From assembly GCA_050260415.1 (NCBI GenBank), contig JBLNCE010000159.1, forward strand, positions 1 to 6,873: a stretch of 6,873 nt of DNA. The letters are read 5' to 3'. Below, one piece after another: positions 1 through 6,179 of the stretch. The notes beneath the pieces were generated by a model, which was not told the DNA's origin, did no database searches, and saw nothing but the letters and a program-made list of their open reading frames with translations. The translations under genes were made by a program, and so were the position numbers. The stretch is from JBLNCE01 sp050260415. GTDB taxonomy: Bacteria; Bacillota; UBA4882; JAAYXC01. How positions within the stretch are numbered: position 1 is the stretch's first letter; every line of letters begins with the position of its first letter.

Positions 1-127
1 TCCCGCTTAGGTCGAGCATGTCCACTACCTCCGCGGTGACCCAGCAGAGGTCATCCTGCGGAATGAAGTCGCCCACTCTTGGTGGCAAGAGGAATTGCGG
101 ATTGCTCTGGTAGGGGATAAAACTCAT
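1..127 (-). CDS. IS1182-like transposase, N-terminal fragment (cut by window edge)
   Basis: Reading leftward from an ATG at 127, the minus strand gives 42 uninterrupted residues running off the left edge. The fragment begins MSFIPYQSNPQFLLPPRVGD and continues with FIPQDDL and VVDMLDLS. The pattern of aromatic-rich start, 'FLLPP', 'DFIPxDdL' and 'VVDxLDLS' is the N-terminal domain (DUF772 type) of IS1182/IS5-superfamily DDE transposases, which bind transposon ends and catalyse cut-and-paste movement. A GGGAG ribosome-binding site lies 8 bases upstream of the ATG (136-140). The catalytic domain lies outside the window, so whether the gene is intact cannot be judged. It runs in the same direction as araB, about 125 bases downstream of the araB stop. 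The family call comes from recognised motifs over a short stretch. Confidence 0.75.
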   Translation of the reverse strand, partial: MSFIPYQSNPQFLLPPRVGDFIPQDDLCWVTAEVVDMLDLSG

Positions 128-193
128 GGTATCGGCTCCCTATAAAGTCTTACCGTATCGTTTCGACATCACCACTCCCTTTCCCTCGCCTGA

Positions 194-220
194 TGCCAAA
201 TTTTATGCGATAATCTGGCA
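194..220. repeat. 27-base imperfect palindrome, candidate IS end
   Basis: The left arm TGCCAAATTTTAT and right arm ATAATCTGGCA pair around a central GCG, with one A/G difference and a two-base bulge. It sits between the transposase start and the araB stop. It could be the terminal structure of the IS or a weak stem-loop after the araB operon. There is no T-run on the minus strand, so it does not look like a canonical terminator. Confidence 0.5.
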
Positions 221-253
221 CAGGTCTGTTCAGGGAAGGGGTTGGGGGTTAGG

Positions 254-1930
254 TTACAACCCCCGCAACGTCTCCCCGAGCATCTCTCCCATGGCCGCGT
301 ATTTCCGGTACAGCTCTTGGTAATTGGCCGCATTGGCGGGATCCGGGTCGTAGACTTCGCTGTAGGGGCTGGCCATGCGGGCCTGGGCCTCGGTGGCCGA
401 ATCGTACAGGCCGGCTGCCACGGCGCCGAAGATGGCGGCCCCGAGCGCGCAGGCCTGCTCGGACTGGACGACCTTGATGGGCATCTGCAGGACGTCCGCC
501 AGAACCTGCATAACGAAGGGGTTCTTCTTGGCGATGCCGCCCATGGCGATGATCTCCCCGATGGCCACCCCCTCGCCGGTGAACCGGTCCACGATGGCCT
601 TGGCGCCGAAGGCGGTGGCCTCGACCAAGGCGCGGAAAATCTTGGCCGGCGTCGTGCCCAGCGTCAGGCCGGCGATGGCTCCCTTGAGCGTCTGATCGGC
701 ATCGGGCGTGCGTCTGCCGTTCAGCCAGTCCAGAGCGATCAGCCCGGTCCCGTCGAGCTGTTCGGCCTCAGCTGTCAGGCGCCGCAGGATGGCGGCTTCC
801 GCTTCCCGCTTGAGCCGGTCGGCGTCGGCCCCGTTCAGCCAGGCGAACTCGGGCAACAGGGCTTCGAACGGCCAGAGCAGGATGCGCCTGAGCCAGGCAT
901 AGACATCGCCGTAGGCCGATTGGCCGGCCTCCAGGCCGATCATGCCGGGGAGCACCGAGCCGTCGACCTGCCCGCAGATGCCGCGGATCAGCTTGCCGGC
1001 CACTTCCTCGTAGGGAGCGACCATCACGTCGCAGGTCGAGGTGCCCATGATCTTGACCAACGCGCCCCGGCGGACGCCGCCGCCGACCGCGCCCATGTGC
1101 GCGTCAAAGGCGCCCACCGCCACGGCAATGCCCTCCCGGAGTCCCAGGCGGTCCGCCCATTCCCTCGTCAAACCCCCGGCTTTGACGTCCGAGGTCTGGG
1201 TCTCTCGGTACAAGCGGGCGCGCAGACCGGCCAGCAACGGATCGAGCCCGGCCAGGAAATCCTCGGGCGGCAGGCCGTTCCATTCCTCGTGCCACATGGC
1301 CTTGTGCCCGGCCGCGCAGCGGCTGCGCTTCATGGTCAGGGGATTTTCCGTGCCCGTCAGGACGGCGGGGAGCCAGTCGCAGTGCTCCACCCAGGAAAAA
1401 GCGGCCTCGCGCACCCGCGAGTCGGCGCGCAGGACGTGGAGGATCTTGGCCCAGAACCATTCCGTGGAATAGATACCGCCCTCGTACTTGGTGAAGTCCG
1501 TACCGCCCCAGGTCCGGGCGGCGCGGTTGATCTCCTCCGCCTCGCGCACGGCCGTGTGATCCTTCCAGAGCACGAACATGGCATTGGGGTTCGTTGCGAA
1601 CTCATCCAGCAGCGCCAAGGGGACGCCGTTCGCGTCCACGGCGCAGGGGGTCGATCCGGTCGTGTCGATGCCGATGCCGGCAATCCTGTCCCCGGTCCCG
1701 GGCGGCAGCTTGGCCAAAGCGCCGCGGACCGCTTCCTCCAGGCCTTCCAGGTAATCTTTGGGATGTTGCCGGAATTGGTTGGCGGCCGGGTCGCAGAACT
1801 CGCCCGCGGCCCAACGTCTGTAGAGCGCGACTTCGCTGGCCAGTTCCCGGCCTGTGGATGCTTCGACTACCAGGGCCCGCACGGAATCGGTCCCATAGTC
1901 CAGGCCCAGTACCAATGGTTCGCCGGTCAT
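254..1930 (-). CDS. araB: L-ribulokinase
   Basis: This 558-residue FGGY-family kinase phosphorylates L-ribulose to L-ribulose 5-phosphate with ATP in the cytoplasm, the second step of L-arabinose breakdown. The N-terminal phosphate motif LGLDYGTDSVRAL is at residues 8-20 and IDTTGSTP at 88-95. The ribulokinase-typical FVLWKDHTA spans 119-127. GAFDAHMGAVGGG (273-285) contains the likely catalytic base Asp276. EAGQSAYGDVYAW (334-346) and GGIAKKNPFVMQVLADVL (464-481) are typical of AraB, and the length matches the family (about 560). The reading frame stays open to about 2476, but the chosen ATG at 1930 has GGAGGT seven bases upstream, and earlier codons only shadow the isomerase gene. It is the last gene of the leftward set, 107 bases after the isomerase, with the IS next. 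D-ribulose is a possible alternative substrate, as known for other AraB proteins. Confidence 0.95.
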   Translation of the reverse strand: MTGEPLVLGLDYGTDSVRALVVEASTGRELASEVALYRRWAAGEFCDPAANQFRQHPKDYLEGLEEAVRGALAKLPPGTGDRIAGIGIDTTGSTPCAVDANGVPLALLDEFATNPNAMFVLWKDHTAVREAEEINRAARTWGGTDFTKYEGGIYSTEWFWAKILHVLRADSRVREAAFSWVEHCDWLPAVLTGTENPLTMKRSRCAAGHKAMWHEEWNGLPPEDFLAGLDPLLAGLRARLYRETQTSDVKAGGLTREWADRLGLREGIAVAVGAFDAHMGAVGGGVRRGALVKIMGTSTCDVMVAPYEEVAGKLIRGICGQVDGSVLPGMIGLEAGQSAYGDVYAWLRRILLWPFEALLPEFAWLNGADADRLKREAEAAILRRLTAEAEQLDGTGLIALDWLNGRRTPDADQTLKGAIAGLTLGTTPAKIFRALVEATAFGAKAIVDRFTGEGVAIGEIIAMGGIAKKNPFVMQVLADVLQMPIKVVQSEQACALGAAIFGAVAAGLYDSATEAQARMASPYSEVYDPDPANAANYQELYRKYAAMGEMLGETLRGL

Positions 1931-1973
1931 TGCACATACCTCCAAAGCCCACCCCTTCCGCCCCGGCGCGGGA

Positions 1974-1993
1974 GGGGAGCCGTGAGGCTCCCC
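1974..1993. other. GC-rich stem-loop between isomerase gene and araB
   Basis: An 8-bp perfect stem GGGGAGCC/GGCTCCCC closes a GTGA loop in the 107-base gap between the isomerase stop (2038) and araB start (1930). No U-run follows on the minus strand, so a full terminator is unlikely. It may stabilise or process the transcript, or tune araB relative to the isomerase. The role is inferred from position only. Confidence 0.5.
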
Positions 1994-2037
1994 CAGCCCG
2001 GGTACGGGAACATGAGGAGGGGATGAGCGCGTGATTT

Positions 2038-3444
2038 TCAGGCTTGATGGTGATAGACCCGCCATCCCAGGTATTTGTCCATGGCCTCGGCCACGGCTGC
2101 CGCGGTCTGGCTCGGGTTGAGGGCCACGTGGTGCTCGAAACCGTTCTCGCAGATAAAGCGGAGCAGTTTCTGGAATGACGGTACTTGGATCACACCATAG
2201 CCGCCGAAAGTATCCAGAGGCGCGTCCACGATCTCCCCTTCGCCTACGTAGGCCGCGATCTCGCCCGCGGCGTCGTCCGTGGAGACGCGGCAGTAGGTGA
2301 TCTTGCCGGGCTTGATCCGGCCCGTCATGGTGCCGTAGGTGTTCTCCCGGCCGACGGTGCCGGCGATGATGGCCTGGTAGTCCATGGCCGCTTCGCCGTG
2401 GAAGAAATCGAGCGGCAGATTGCTGCAGTGGAAGACGATTGCCTTGTCCGGATCGTCGCCGTAGTTGTTGTTCCAATCGAGCAGGGCGCTAGGGCGGCCC
2501 GAGGCCAGAACCATCGCATACATACCGATCAGGCCGGTGATGTCCGTCTCGCACGCGCTCGGCTTGAGCGCGTTGCTCAGCATGCTCATGACCGCGCACG
2601 GCACCACGCCGAAGTAGTCCTCCATGGCCGTCCAGCATTGCAGGGCCGTGCCCGCCCATTCGCGCTCGGCCATGAAGCGGTCGACGACCACCGCGAACTT
2701 GGCCATCTTCAGGAGCGCGCCGTCCGGGATGCCGTGGGTCTTCACGTATCCCTTGACCGACTTCAACTTGGCCTGGACCTCGGGCGCGTCGTCCTTTAGC
2801 CGCCAGGCTTGGCCGAAGACCTCCGAGAGATCGATGGTCTCCACGGTGATGCCCGCCATTTCCAGCAGTTTTTCGCTGTAGCGCACGGTGTTGAAGTTCG
2901 TGGGCCGCGCCCCCAGGTGGCCGAACCTGGCTCCGCGCAGACCGCGGACGATCCGGCAGATCGCGCCGAACCGGCGCAGATCAGCGCGGAAGCTGTCCGC
3001 CTCCGGCGCCACGGTATGCAGTTCGGTCAGGCTGAAGGGGATGCCGTACTGCATGAGGTTGTTGCAGACCGACATCTTGCCGCAAAAGCTGTCGCGCCGG
3101 TTGGCCTGCGCGAGCCGGCCGATCTCGTCGGGAAAAGCGTGGACCAGGACGGGCACATCCAAGCCGGCCAGGCGAATGCTGTCGGCCACGGCCCGTTCGT
3201 CGCCGAAATTCGGCAGGGTGACCAGGATGCCGTCGATCTTGTTCCGGTGCTCCTTGAAAAGCTCCGCGCATTTGCGCGCCTCGGCGAAGGTTTCCACGGA
3301 CCCGTACGGGGTGGCCTCCGGCGGCAGGGCGATCGCGTCGAACCCTTCTTCCCGCAGCACCTGCAGGATCCGGGTCCTGCCCTCCTCGCAGAGTTCGGAG
3401 GGGAAGAAACCACGGTTGCCGATGATAACACCCAAAGTAGTCAT
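2038..3444 (-). CDS. L-fucose/L-arabinose isomerase family protein (FucI-like, COG2407 type), probable arabinose isomerase
   Basis: This 468-residue protein resembles the short FucI-like sugar isomerases rather than classical AraA. These are metal-dependent aldose-ketose isomerases. Features are an N-terminal Rossmann-like half (TTLGVIIGNRGFFP, 2-15; DGILVTLPNFGDERAV, 71-86), then SACETDITG (296-304), LLDWNNNYGDD (321-331), IVFHCSNLP (336-344) and a C-terminal FEHHVAL (436-442). Glu299 and Asp323 lie 24 residues apart, the spacing of the metal-binding Glu and Asp in E. coli FucI (337 and 361 from memory). His438 or His439 could be the third ligand. The start is supported by GAGGAGG eight bases upstream. 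Its position between an AraR-type regulator and ribulokinase suggests conversion of L-arabinose to L-ribulose. L-fucose or D-arabinose activity cannot be excluded from sequence. Confidence 0.85.
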   Translation of the reverse strand: MTTLGVIIGNRGFFPSELCEEGRTRILQVLREEGFDAIALPPEATPYGSVETFAEARKCAELFKEHRNKIDGILVTLPNFGDERAVADSIRLAGLDVPVLVHAFPDEIGRLAQANRRDSFCGKMSVCNNLMQYGIPFSLTELHTVAPEADSFRADLRRFGAICRIVRGLRGARFGHLGARPTNFNTVRYSEKLLEMAGITVETIDLSEVFGQAWRLKDDAPEVQAKLKSVKGYVKTHGIPDGALLKMAKFAVVVDRFMAEREWAGTALQCWTAMEDYFGVVPCAVMSMLSNALKPSACETDITGLIGMYAMVLASGRPSALLDWNNNYGDDPDKAIVFHCSNLPLDFFHGEAAMDYQAIIAGTVGRENTYGTMTGRIKPGKITYCRVSTDDAAGEIAAYVGEGEIVDAPLDTFGGYGVIQVPSFQKLLRFICENGFEHHVALNPSQTAAAVAEAMDKYLGWRVYHHQA

Positions 3445-3622
3445 GGCCGATGCCTCCTCGATTTTCTCTATGCGTGCCCGGCCGGGGCCGGACGTGCGCC
3501 CAGGATTGAAGACAAACCGCCAAGAAAGAAGAGTTGCGGTTCACCGCAGAGGCGCGGAGAACGCTATACCCACCTCGATCGCGAGAACGATTACGAGCAG
3601 CACAACACAGATCAAAGATACA
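3445..3622 (-). other. 178-base leader between araR and the isomerase gene
   Basis: No convincing reading frame, AraR-like site or clear promoter is visible here. It contains the isomerase ribosome-binding site (GAGGAGG, 3453-3459), a GC palindrome CCCGGCCGGG (3477-3486), a small hairpin TGCGGT-TC-ACCGCA (3535-3548) and a stretch resembling a dispersed repeat (3540-3564). The isomerase and araB may be co-transcribed with araR through this gap, or use a promoter too weak to recognise by eye. Confidence 0.5.
3540..3564. repeat. Fragment resembling the dispersed 'CACCGCAGAGxCGCxGAG' repeat
   Basis: The segment contains CACCGCAGAGGCGCGGAGAA, a purine-rich pattern of 7-8 base units (GCAGAGG, GCGGAGA). 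It resembles the 'CACAGAGACACAGAG'-type intergenic repeats seen in many environmental bacterial genomes. Only one short copy is in the window, so repeat status rests on recognition and not on copies seen here. Confidence 0.3.
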
Positions 3623-4690
3623 CTAGCGACACGCCCGGCAGGAGGAACGGATGACCAGCTCCGGCTGGTAGACGAAGCGCGGCTTGGTCACGCGCCCGCC
3701 GAGCATGTCCAGGATGAAGCGCGCGGCTTGCCGGCCCATCTCGGTCTTGGGATGCCTGATCGTGGTCAGCTTGGTCTCGGTCGAGACGGCGAGGCTCGAA
3801 TCGTCGTAGCCGACGACGGATATATGCTCCGGCACGCGCAGCCCGTTTTCCCTGATGGCCTCCAGCACCGTCAGGGCGATCTGGTCGTTGTAGCAGACGA
3901 TGGCGGTCGGCCGTTCCGCCTGCTGCAACAGGCCGTGCACGAACTGGTACGGGAAGGATGACATCTGCTCGGTCTCGTAGTTGCCGAGCAACTCCGGGGC
4001 CAATGCCAGGCCGTAATCCCGCAGGGCCGCGGTGAAGCCGGCCTGGCGGCGCACGCCCTGCAGATCATCTGCCTTGAAGACACCGGCGATCCGGCGATGG
4101 CCCAGTTGCAGCAAGTACTGGGCGGCCATGTACCCGCCCCGTTCGTCGTCCATGACTATATATGCGGGCTCCAATTCGCCGTATGTCGCGTGTATCATGA
4201 CGTATGGCAGTTTGCGCCGCTCGATCTCCCGGTAGTGCCCGAGGTTGACGTTCTCCCGGGCGCTCTTGGTCGGTTCCACGATCAAGCCGGCGATCTCGCG
4301 TTGCAAGAGGTTCTCCAGGCAGAGAGCCTCCTTGGCCTTGTCGTTGGCGGTGTTGGCCAGGACGAGCGCGTATCCCGCGGCGCTCAACACGTCCTCGATG
4401 CCCCTGATGACCGAGGGAAAGATGTATTCCGAGATGTACGTGGTGATAACGGCGATCGTCCTGCCTTTGCCCCGCGCGCAGAAGGTGCCCCGGCCCTGCT
4501 CCCGATAGACCAGGCCCTCGTTCTCCAGGTCGCCCAGGGCCTGGCGGATGGTGTGGCGGCTGAGACCGAACTCCTTGGCCAGCATGTGCTCGGAAGGCAA
4601 TTGGTCGCCGCTTTTCAGCTCCCCGCGCTGGATGCGCTCTCTGATATGTTCCCGCAATTGATGGTATTTCGGCACAGCCTTCGGCGGCAT
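3623..4690 (-). CDS. araR: AraR-type transcriptional repressor (GntR DNA-binding head, LacI-like sugar-binding body)
   Basis: This 355-residue cytoplasmic regulator has an N-terminal GntR winged helix-turn-helix at about residues 8-72 (KYHQLREHI; LPSEHMLAKEFGLSRHTIRQ, 31-50; wing EQGRGTF, 64-70). The periplasmic-binding-protein-like effector domain spans about 78-350 (YIVMDDERGGYMAAQYL, 177-193; LGHRRIAGV, 196-204; ISVVGYDDSSLAVS, 290-303; TTIRHPKTEMG, 309-319). This fusion and the length are those of Bacillus subtilis AraR, which releases DNA when it binds L-arabinose and represses arabinose genes. AGGTG lies upstream of the ATG. It heads the leftward genes and has its own promoter with an AraR-like operator, so it probably represses itself. 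Sugar specificity is inferred from the neighbours. Other GntR-LacI chimeras exist, but this context favours AraR. Confidence 0.9.
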   Translation of the reverse strand: MPPKAVPKYHQLREHIRERIQRGELKSGDQLPSEHMLAKEFGLSRHTIRQALGDLENEGLVYREQGRGTFCARGKGRTIAVITTYISEYIFPSVIRGIEDVLSAAGYALVLANTANDKAKEALCLENLLQREIAGLIVEPTKSARENVNLGHYREIERRKLPYVMIHATYGELEPAYIVMDDERGGYMAAQYLLQLGHRRIAGVFKADDLQGVRRQAGFTAALRDYGLALAPELLGNYETEQMSSFPYQFVHGLLQQAERPTAIVCYNDQIALTVLEAIRENGLRVPEHISVVGYDDSSLAVSTETKLTTIRHPKTEMGRQAARFILDMLGGRVTKPRFVYQPELVIRSSCRACR

Positions 4691-4708
4691 CGTTTCACCT
4701 GCTTGTGG

Positions 4709-4724
4709 GTTGTACGGACATTTA
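4709..4724 (-). promoter_or_regulatory. AraR-like operator, site 1 (araR promoter)
   Basis: On the minus strand the site reads AAATGTCCGTACAA, with a pseudo-palindromic core TGTCCGTACA. It matches the form of known B. subtilis AraR operators (TTGTxCGTACAA-like). It begins two bases downstream of the araR -10 box and should cover the transcription start, a placement expected for repression. A second site differing at one of 14 core bases lies at 4938-4951. Confidence 0.75.
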
Positions 4725-4725
4725 A

Positions 4726-4754
4726 ATTATACATACTTCCTGACTTTCCTGCAA
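4726..4754 (-). promoter_or_regulatory. Sigma-70-type promoter of araR
   Basis: On the minus strand a -35 TTGCAG (4754-4749) and a perfect -10 TATAAT (4731-4726) are separated by exactly 17 bases. The predicted start is near 4719, inside operator site 1 and about 29 bases before the araR ATG. The region is strikingly AT-rich against its GC-rich surroundings. Confidence 0.75.
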
Positions 4755-4860
4755 GAACCGGCACCGCTCCCGGAAAATTCCATCCGGGCGGCGTCCGTAC
4801 TGCCGCCTCGGGCGTTTGAGCCTCCGCCACCGCCGCGCGGGCAAAAAAAACGAAGGAAAT

Positions 4861-4904
4861 AAAAAAAACCTCCATTCCGGCCTCCCTGCGCCGCGCGCTA
4901 CAAT
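4861..4904 (+). promoter_or_regulatory. Weak candidate promoter for the transporter operon with an upstream A-tract
   Basis: A -10-like TACAAT (4899-4904) has only a poor -35 candidate (TTCCGG, 4875-4880, spacing 18). The A8 tract at 4861-4868 would lie about 43-50 bases before the start, where UP elements sit. Operator site 2 would fall about 27 bases downstream of the start, suitable for repression. The -35 is weak, so this is tentative. Confidence 0.25.
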
Positions 4905-4910
4905 GGGCAC

Positions 4911-5140
4911 ATGAAGGTGGCGTACATGTCGGGTATCTTGTACGGTCATTTCAATCGCGCGCCCAAAAACGACGAGGTCAAAGTATGTCCGGCCAACAAC
5001 CCCAATGCGGTCCATGAATTCTACGATATTTAGGCCGCCAAGTATATCAGACCAAAACCGACCGCGAGGATATCAAATACGGTACTATCCTGGAAGCGGC
5101 CGGAATACAGAGAAAAAAGGGGGTATTTACGGCCAGATAA
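4911..5140 (+). pseudogene. Short frameshifted reading frame of unknown origin
   Basis: From ATG 4911 a 40-residue frame (starting MKVAYMSGILYGHFNRAPKN, containing VKVCPANNPNAVHEFYDI) ends at TAG 5031-5033. A different frame, open from 5018 to TAA 5138-5140, continues with coding-like sequence (YQTKTDREDIKYGTILEAAG). Joined by a shift near 5018-5033 they would give about 76 residues. No ribosome-binding site precedes the ATG, and the frame contains operator site 2. I do not recognise a family. It may be the remnant of a lost gene or chance coding potential in a long control region. Confidence 0.25.
4937..4952 (+). promoter_or_regulatory. AraR-like operator, site 2 (transporter side)
   Basis: The plus strand reads TTGTACGGTCATTT at 4938-4951, against TTGTACGGACATTT at site 1 (4710-4723): 13 of 14 bases agree in the same orientation. 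The core is less symmetric (TGTAC/GGTCA), so binding may be weaker. Centre-to-centre distance from site 1 is 228 bp. It lies upstream of the rightward transporter genes, consistent with AraR control of uptake. Confidence 0.6.
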
Positions 5141-5141
5141 A

Positions 5142-5156
5142 CAAAACCTTGTTTTG
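5142..5156. repeat. Small inverted repeat before the transporter gene
   Basis: CAAAAC-CTT-GTTTTG forms a 6-bp arm pair about 15 bases upstream of the AGGAGG ribosome-binding site. It could be a weak leader hairpin or a binding site for another regulator. It does not match the AraR-like sites. Confidence 0.3.
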
Positions 5157-5183
5157 GTCTAGAAAATTAGAGGAGGTTTATGG

Positions 5184-6161
5184 ATGAAGAAGTTGGTAAA
5201 AGTTGGGCTATTACTGGCAGTGTTTATTTTAGCTCTGTCTACCTCGTATGGAGCAGCCCTGATTAAGGTCGGCATTGTAAATTTACCACCGGAAGAATCC
5301 GGCTACCGTCAGGCCAATGTTGAAGACATGAACAAGGTCTTCTCCAGGGCAAACGGCTATGACGCAAAACAGACCAACACCGCCGACAACAGCGAGCAGA
5401 TGGCTGCGGCCAGAGGGTACATTCGAGATGGAGTGGACTATCTCCTGATCTCGGCCGCCAACGCATCCGGATGGGACGACGTCCTGCTGTCGGCAAAAAG
5501 AGCAGGCGTTAAGGTTATTCTCTTTGACCGTGCAATTGATACGGATCCCTCGAACTATGAGGCGGCACTTCTCTCGGATATGCATTATGAGGGTAATCTG
5601 GCAACAGAATGGGTGCTGAAAAATGTTCCGAAGCCGATCAAACTGATCCTCATTCGTGGCCAATTGGGTAGCGCAGCTGAAATAGGCCGCAGCGCCGCAG
5701 TGCTCAAGGCCGCAAAAGAAGGTAAACTCACCATTGTGGCTGATGGAACGGGTGGAGATACTTGGAGCCTTGAGGAAGCCCGCAAAGTGGTTGAAGCCGC
5801 GATTGCAGCGAAAAAGGATTTCAACGTCATCTACGCTCAGAACGACGGTATGGCGCAAGGCGCTGTTCAGGCGCTCGATGCGGCCGGTATCAGCCATGGC
5901 AAGAATGGCAAGGTCAAGATACTTGGTTTTGACTTTAACCGTTTTGCCCTTAGGAACGTACAGGCCGGTTACTGGGACGCCGATGTACAGTGCAATCCGC
6001 GTCAGGCAGCCGAGATTGATAGGTGGATCAAGAGCGGCAAGATCCCCAAAGGAATCGTCTACCAGAAAGAAATCATCTTAACGACTGACACGATAACCGA
6101 CGAAGATATCGAAAAATATGGTATCAATGCCGATCCTGGCAAGGGTGTAATAACAAGATAG
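5184..6161 (+). CDS. Sugar ABC transporter substrate-binding protein, YtfQ-like (furanose/arabinose type)
   Basis: This 325-residue periplasmic binding protein (PBP1 fold, ribose/galactofuranose-binding class) captures a sugar and delivers it to an ABC importer. Residues 1-24 form a Sec signal peptide: MKK, a hydrophobic core LLLAVFILAL, and probable cleavage after SYG-A. There is no lipobox cysteine. The mature part starts IKVGIVNLPPEESGYR. YtfQ-like features are SAANASGWDDVLLSAKRAGV (90-109), ILFDRAIDT (112-120) with a likely sugar-contacting Arg116, YAQNDGMAQGAVQALDAAGI (217-236) and ILGFDFNRFALRNV (246-259). The ATG follows GGAGG by seven bases; an overlapping ATG at 5180 is out of frame. 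It heads the rightward operon, before its ATPase and probably under AraR control. That context and the YtfQ likeness suggest L-arabinofuranose or a related furanose as ligand. Its GC content is clearly lower than that of the leftward genes. Confidence 0.9.
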   Translation: MKKLVKVGLLLAVFILALSTSYGAALIKVGIVNLPPEESGYRQANVEDMNKVFSRANGYDAKQTNTADNSEQMAAARGYIRDGVDYLLISAANASGWDDVLLSAKRAGVKVILFDRAIDTDPSNYEAALLSDMHYEGNLATEWVLKNVPKPIKLILIRGQLGSAAEIGRSAAVLKAAKEGKLTIVADGTGGDTWSLEEARKVVEAAIAAKKDFNVIYAQNDGMAQGAVQALDAAGISHGKNGKVKILGFDFNRFALRNVQAGYWDADVQCNPRQAAEIDRWIKSGKIPKGIVYQKEIILTTDTITDEDIEKYGINADPGKGVITR

Positions 6162-6179
6162 TTTTTTGTAATATTTCAC

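Larger units (their letters stand above)
1..220 (-). mobile_element. End of an IS1182-like insertion sequence (right end inferred)
   Basis: The transposase fragment at 1-127 implies an insertion sequence extending beyond the left edge. Its 5' end should lie within the 126 bases between the transposase start and the araB stop. The imperfect palindrome at 194-220 is the most likely terminal structure, so the boundary is placed there. This is inference: the other end is not visible, so neither terminal inverted repeats nor a target duplication can be confirmed. The element appears to sit just downstream of the araRAB-type genes and does not interrupt araB. Confidence 0.45.
4691..5183. other. Divergent control region between araR and the transporter operon
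   Basis: This 493-base stretch separates araR (leftward) from the sugar-binding protein (rightward). From left to right it holds the araR ribosome-binding site, an AraR-like operator (4709-4724), the araR promoter (4726-4754), two A8 tracts (4843-4850 and 4861-4868), a possible rightward promoter, a second operator-like site (4937-4952), a short frameshifted frame (4911-5140) and a small inverted repeat (5142-5156). It ends with the AGGAGG site (5171-5176) of the transporter gene. Confidence 0.7.

Noticed and set aside
242..2026. 594-codon plus-strand open frame opposite araB
   Set aside because: It is antisense to a well-supported araB, has low-complexity G/R/A/Q-rich composition and no recognisable motifs. 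Long antisense frames are expected opposite GC-rich genes.
1931..2476. N-terminal extension of araB to 740 residues
   Set aside because: The extra residues are an out-of-frame reading of the isomerase gene. The ATG at 1930 has a good ribosome-binding site and gives the normal family length.
2809..3961. Two long plus-strand frames (2809-3654 and 2888-3961) across the isomerase and araR genes
   Set aside because: Both are antisense to conserved genes, lack domain motifs, and their composition is typical of GC-rich shadow frames.
4097..4819. 240-codon plus-strand frame opposite araR
   Set aside because: It is antisense to the AraR-type gene and its promoter, with no recognisable motifs.
4843..4868. 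A-tracts as a minus-strand rho-independent terminator (T-runs on that strand)
   Set aside because: No stable GC-rich hairpin directly precedes either T-run on the minus strand, and no upstream leftward gene is evident that would need one.
4615..5015. Minus-strand frames of 86 and 97 codons upstream of araR
   Set aside because: They cross the araR promoter and operator, and their sequence is arginine-rich and without family motifs.
5075..5089. Possible third AraR site around AAATACGGTACTAT
   Set aside because: Only TACGGT is shared with the two operators, and the flanking half-site bases do not match.
5005..5187. 60-codon plus-strand frame ending at the transporter start
   Set aside because: The peptide looks non-coding, and the frame overlaps the transporter ribosome-binding site and start codon. 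The other two frames here look more coding-like.
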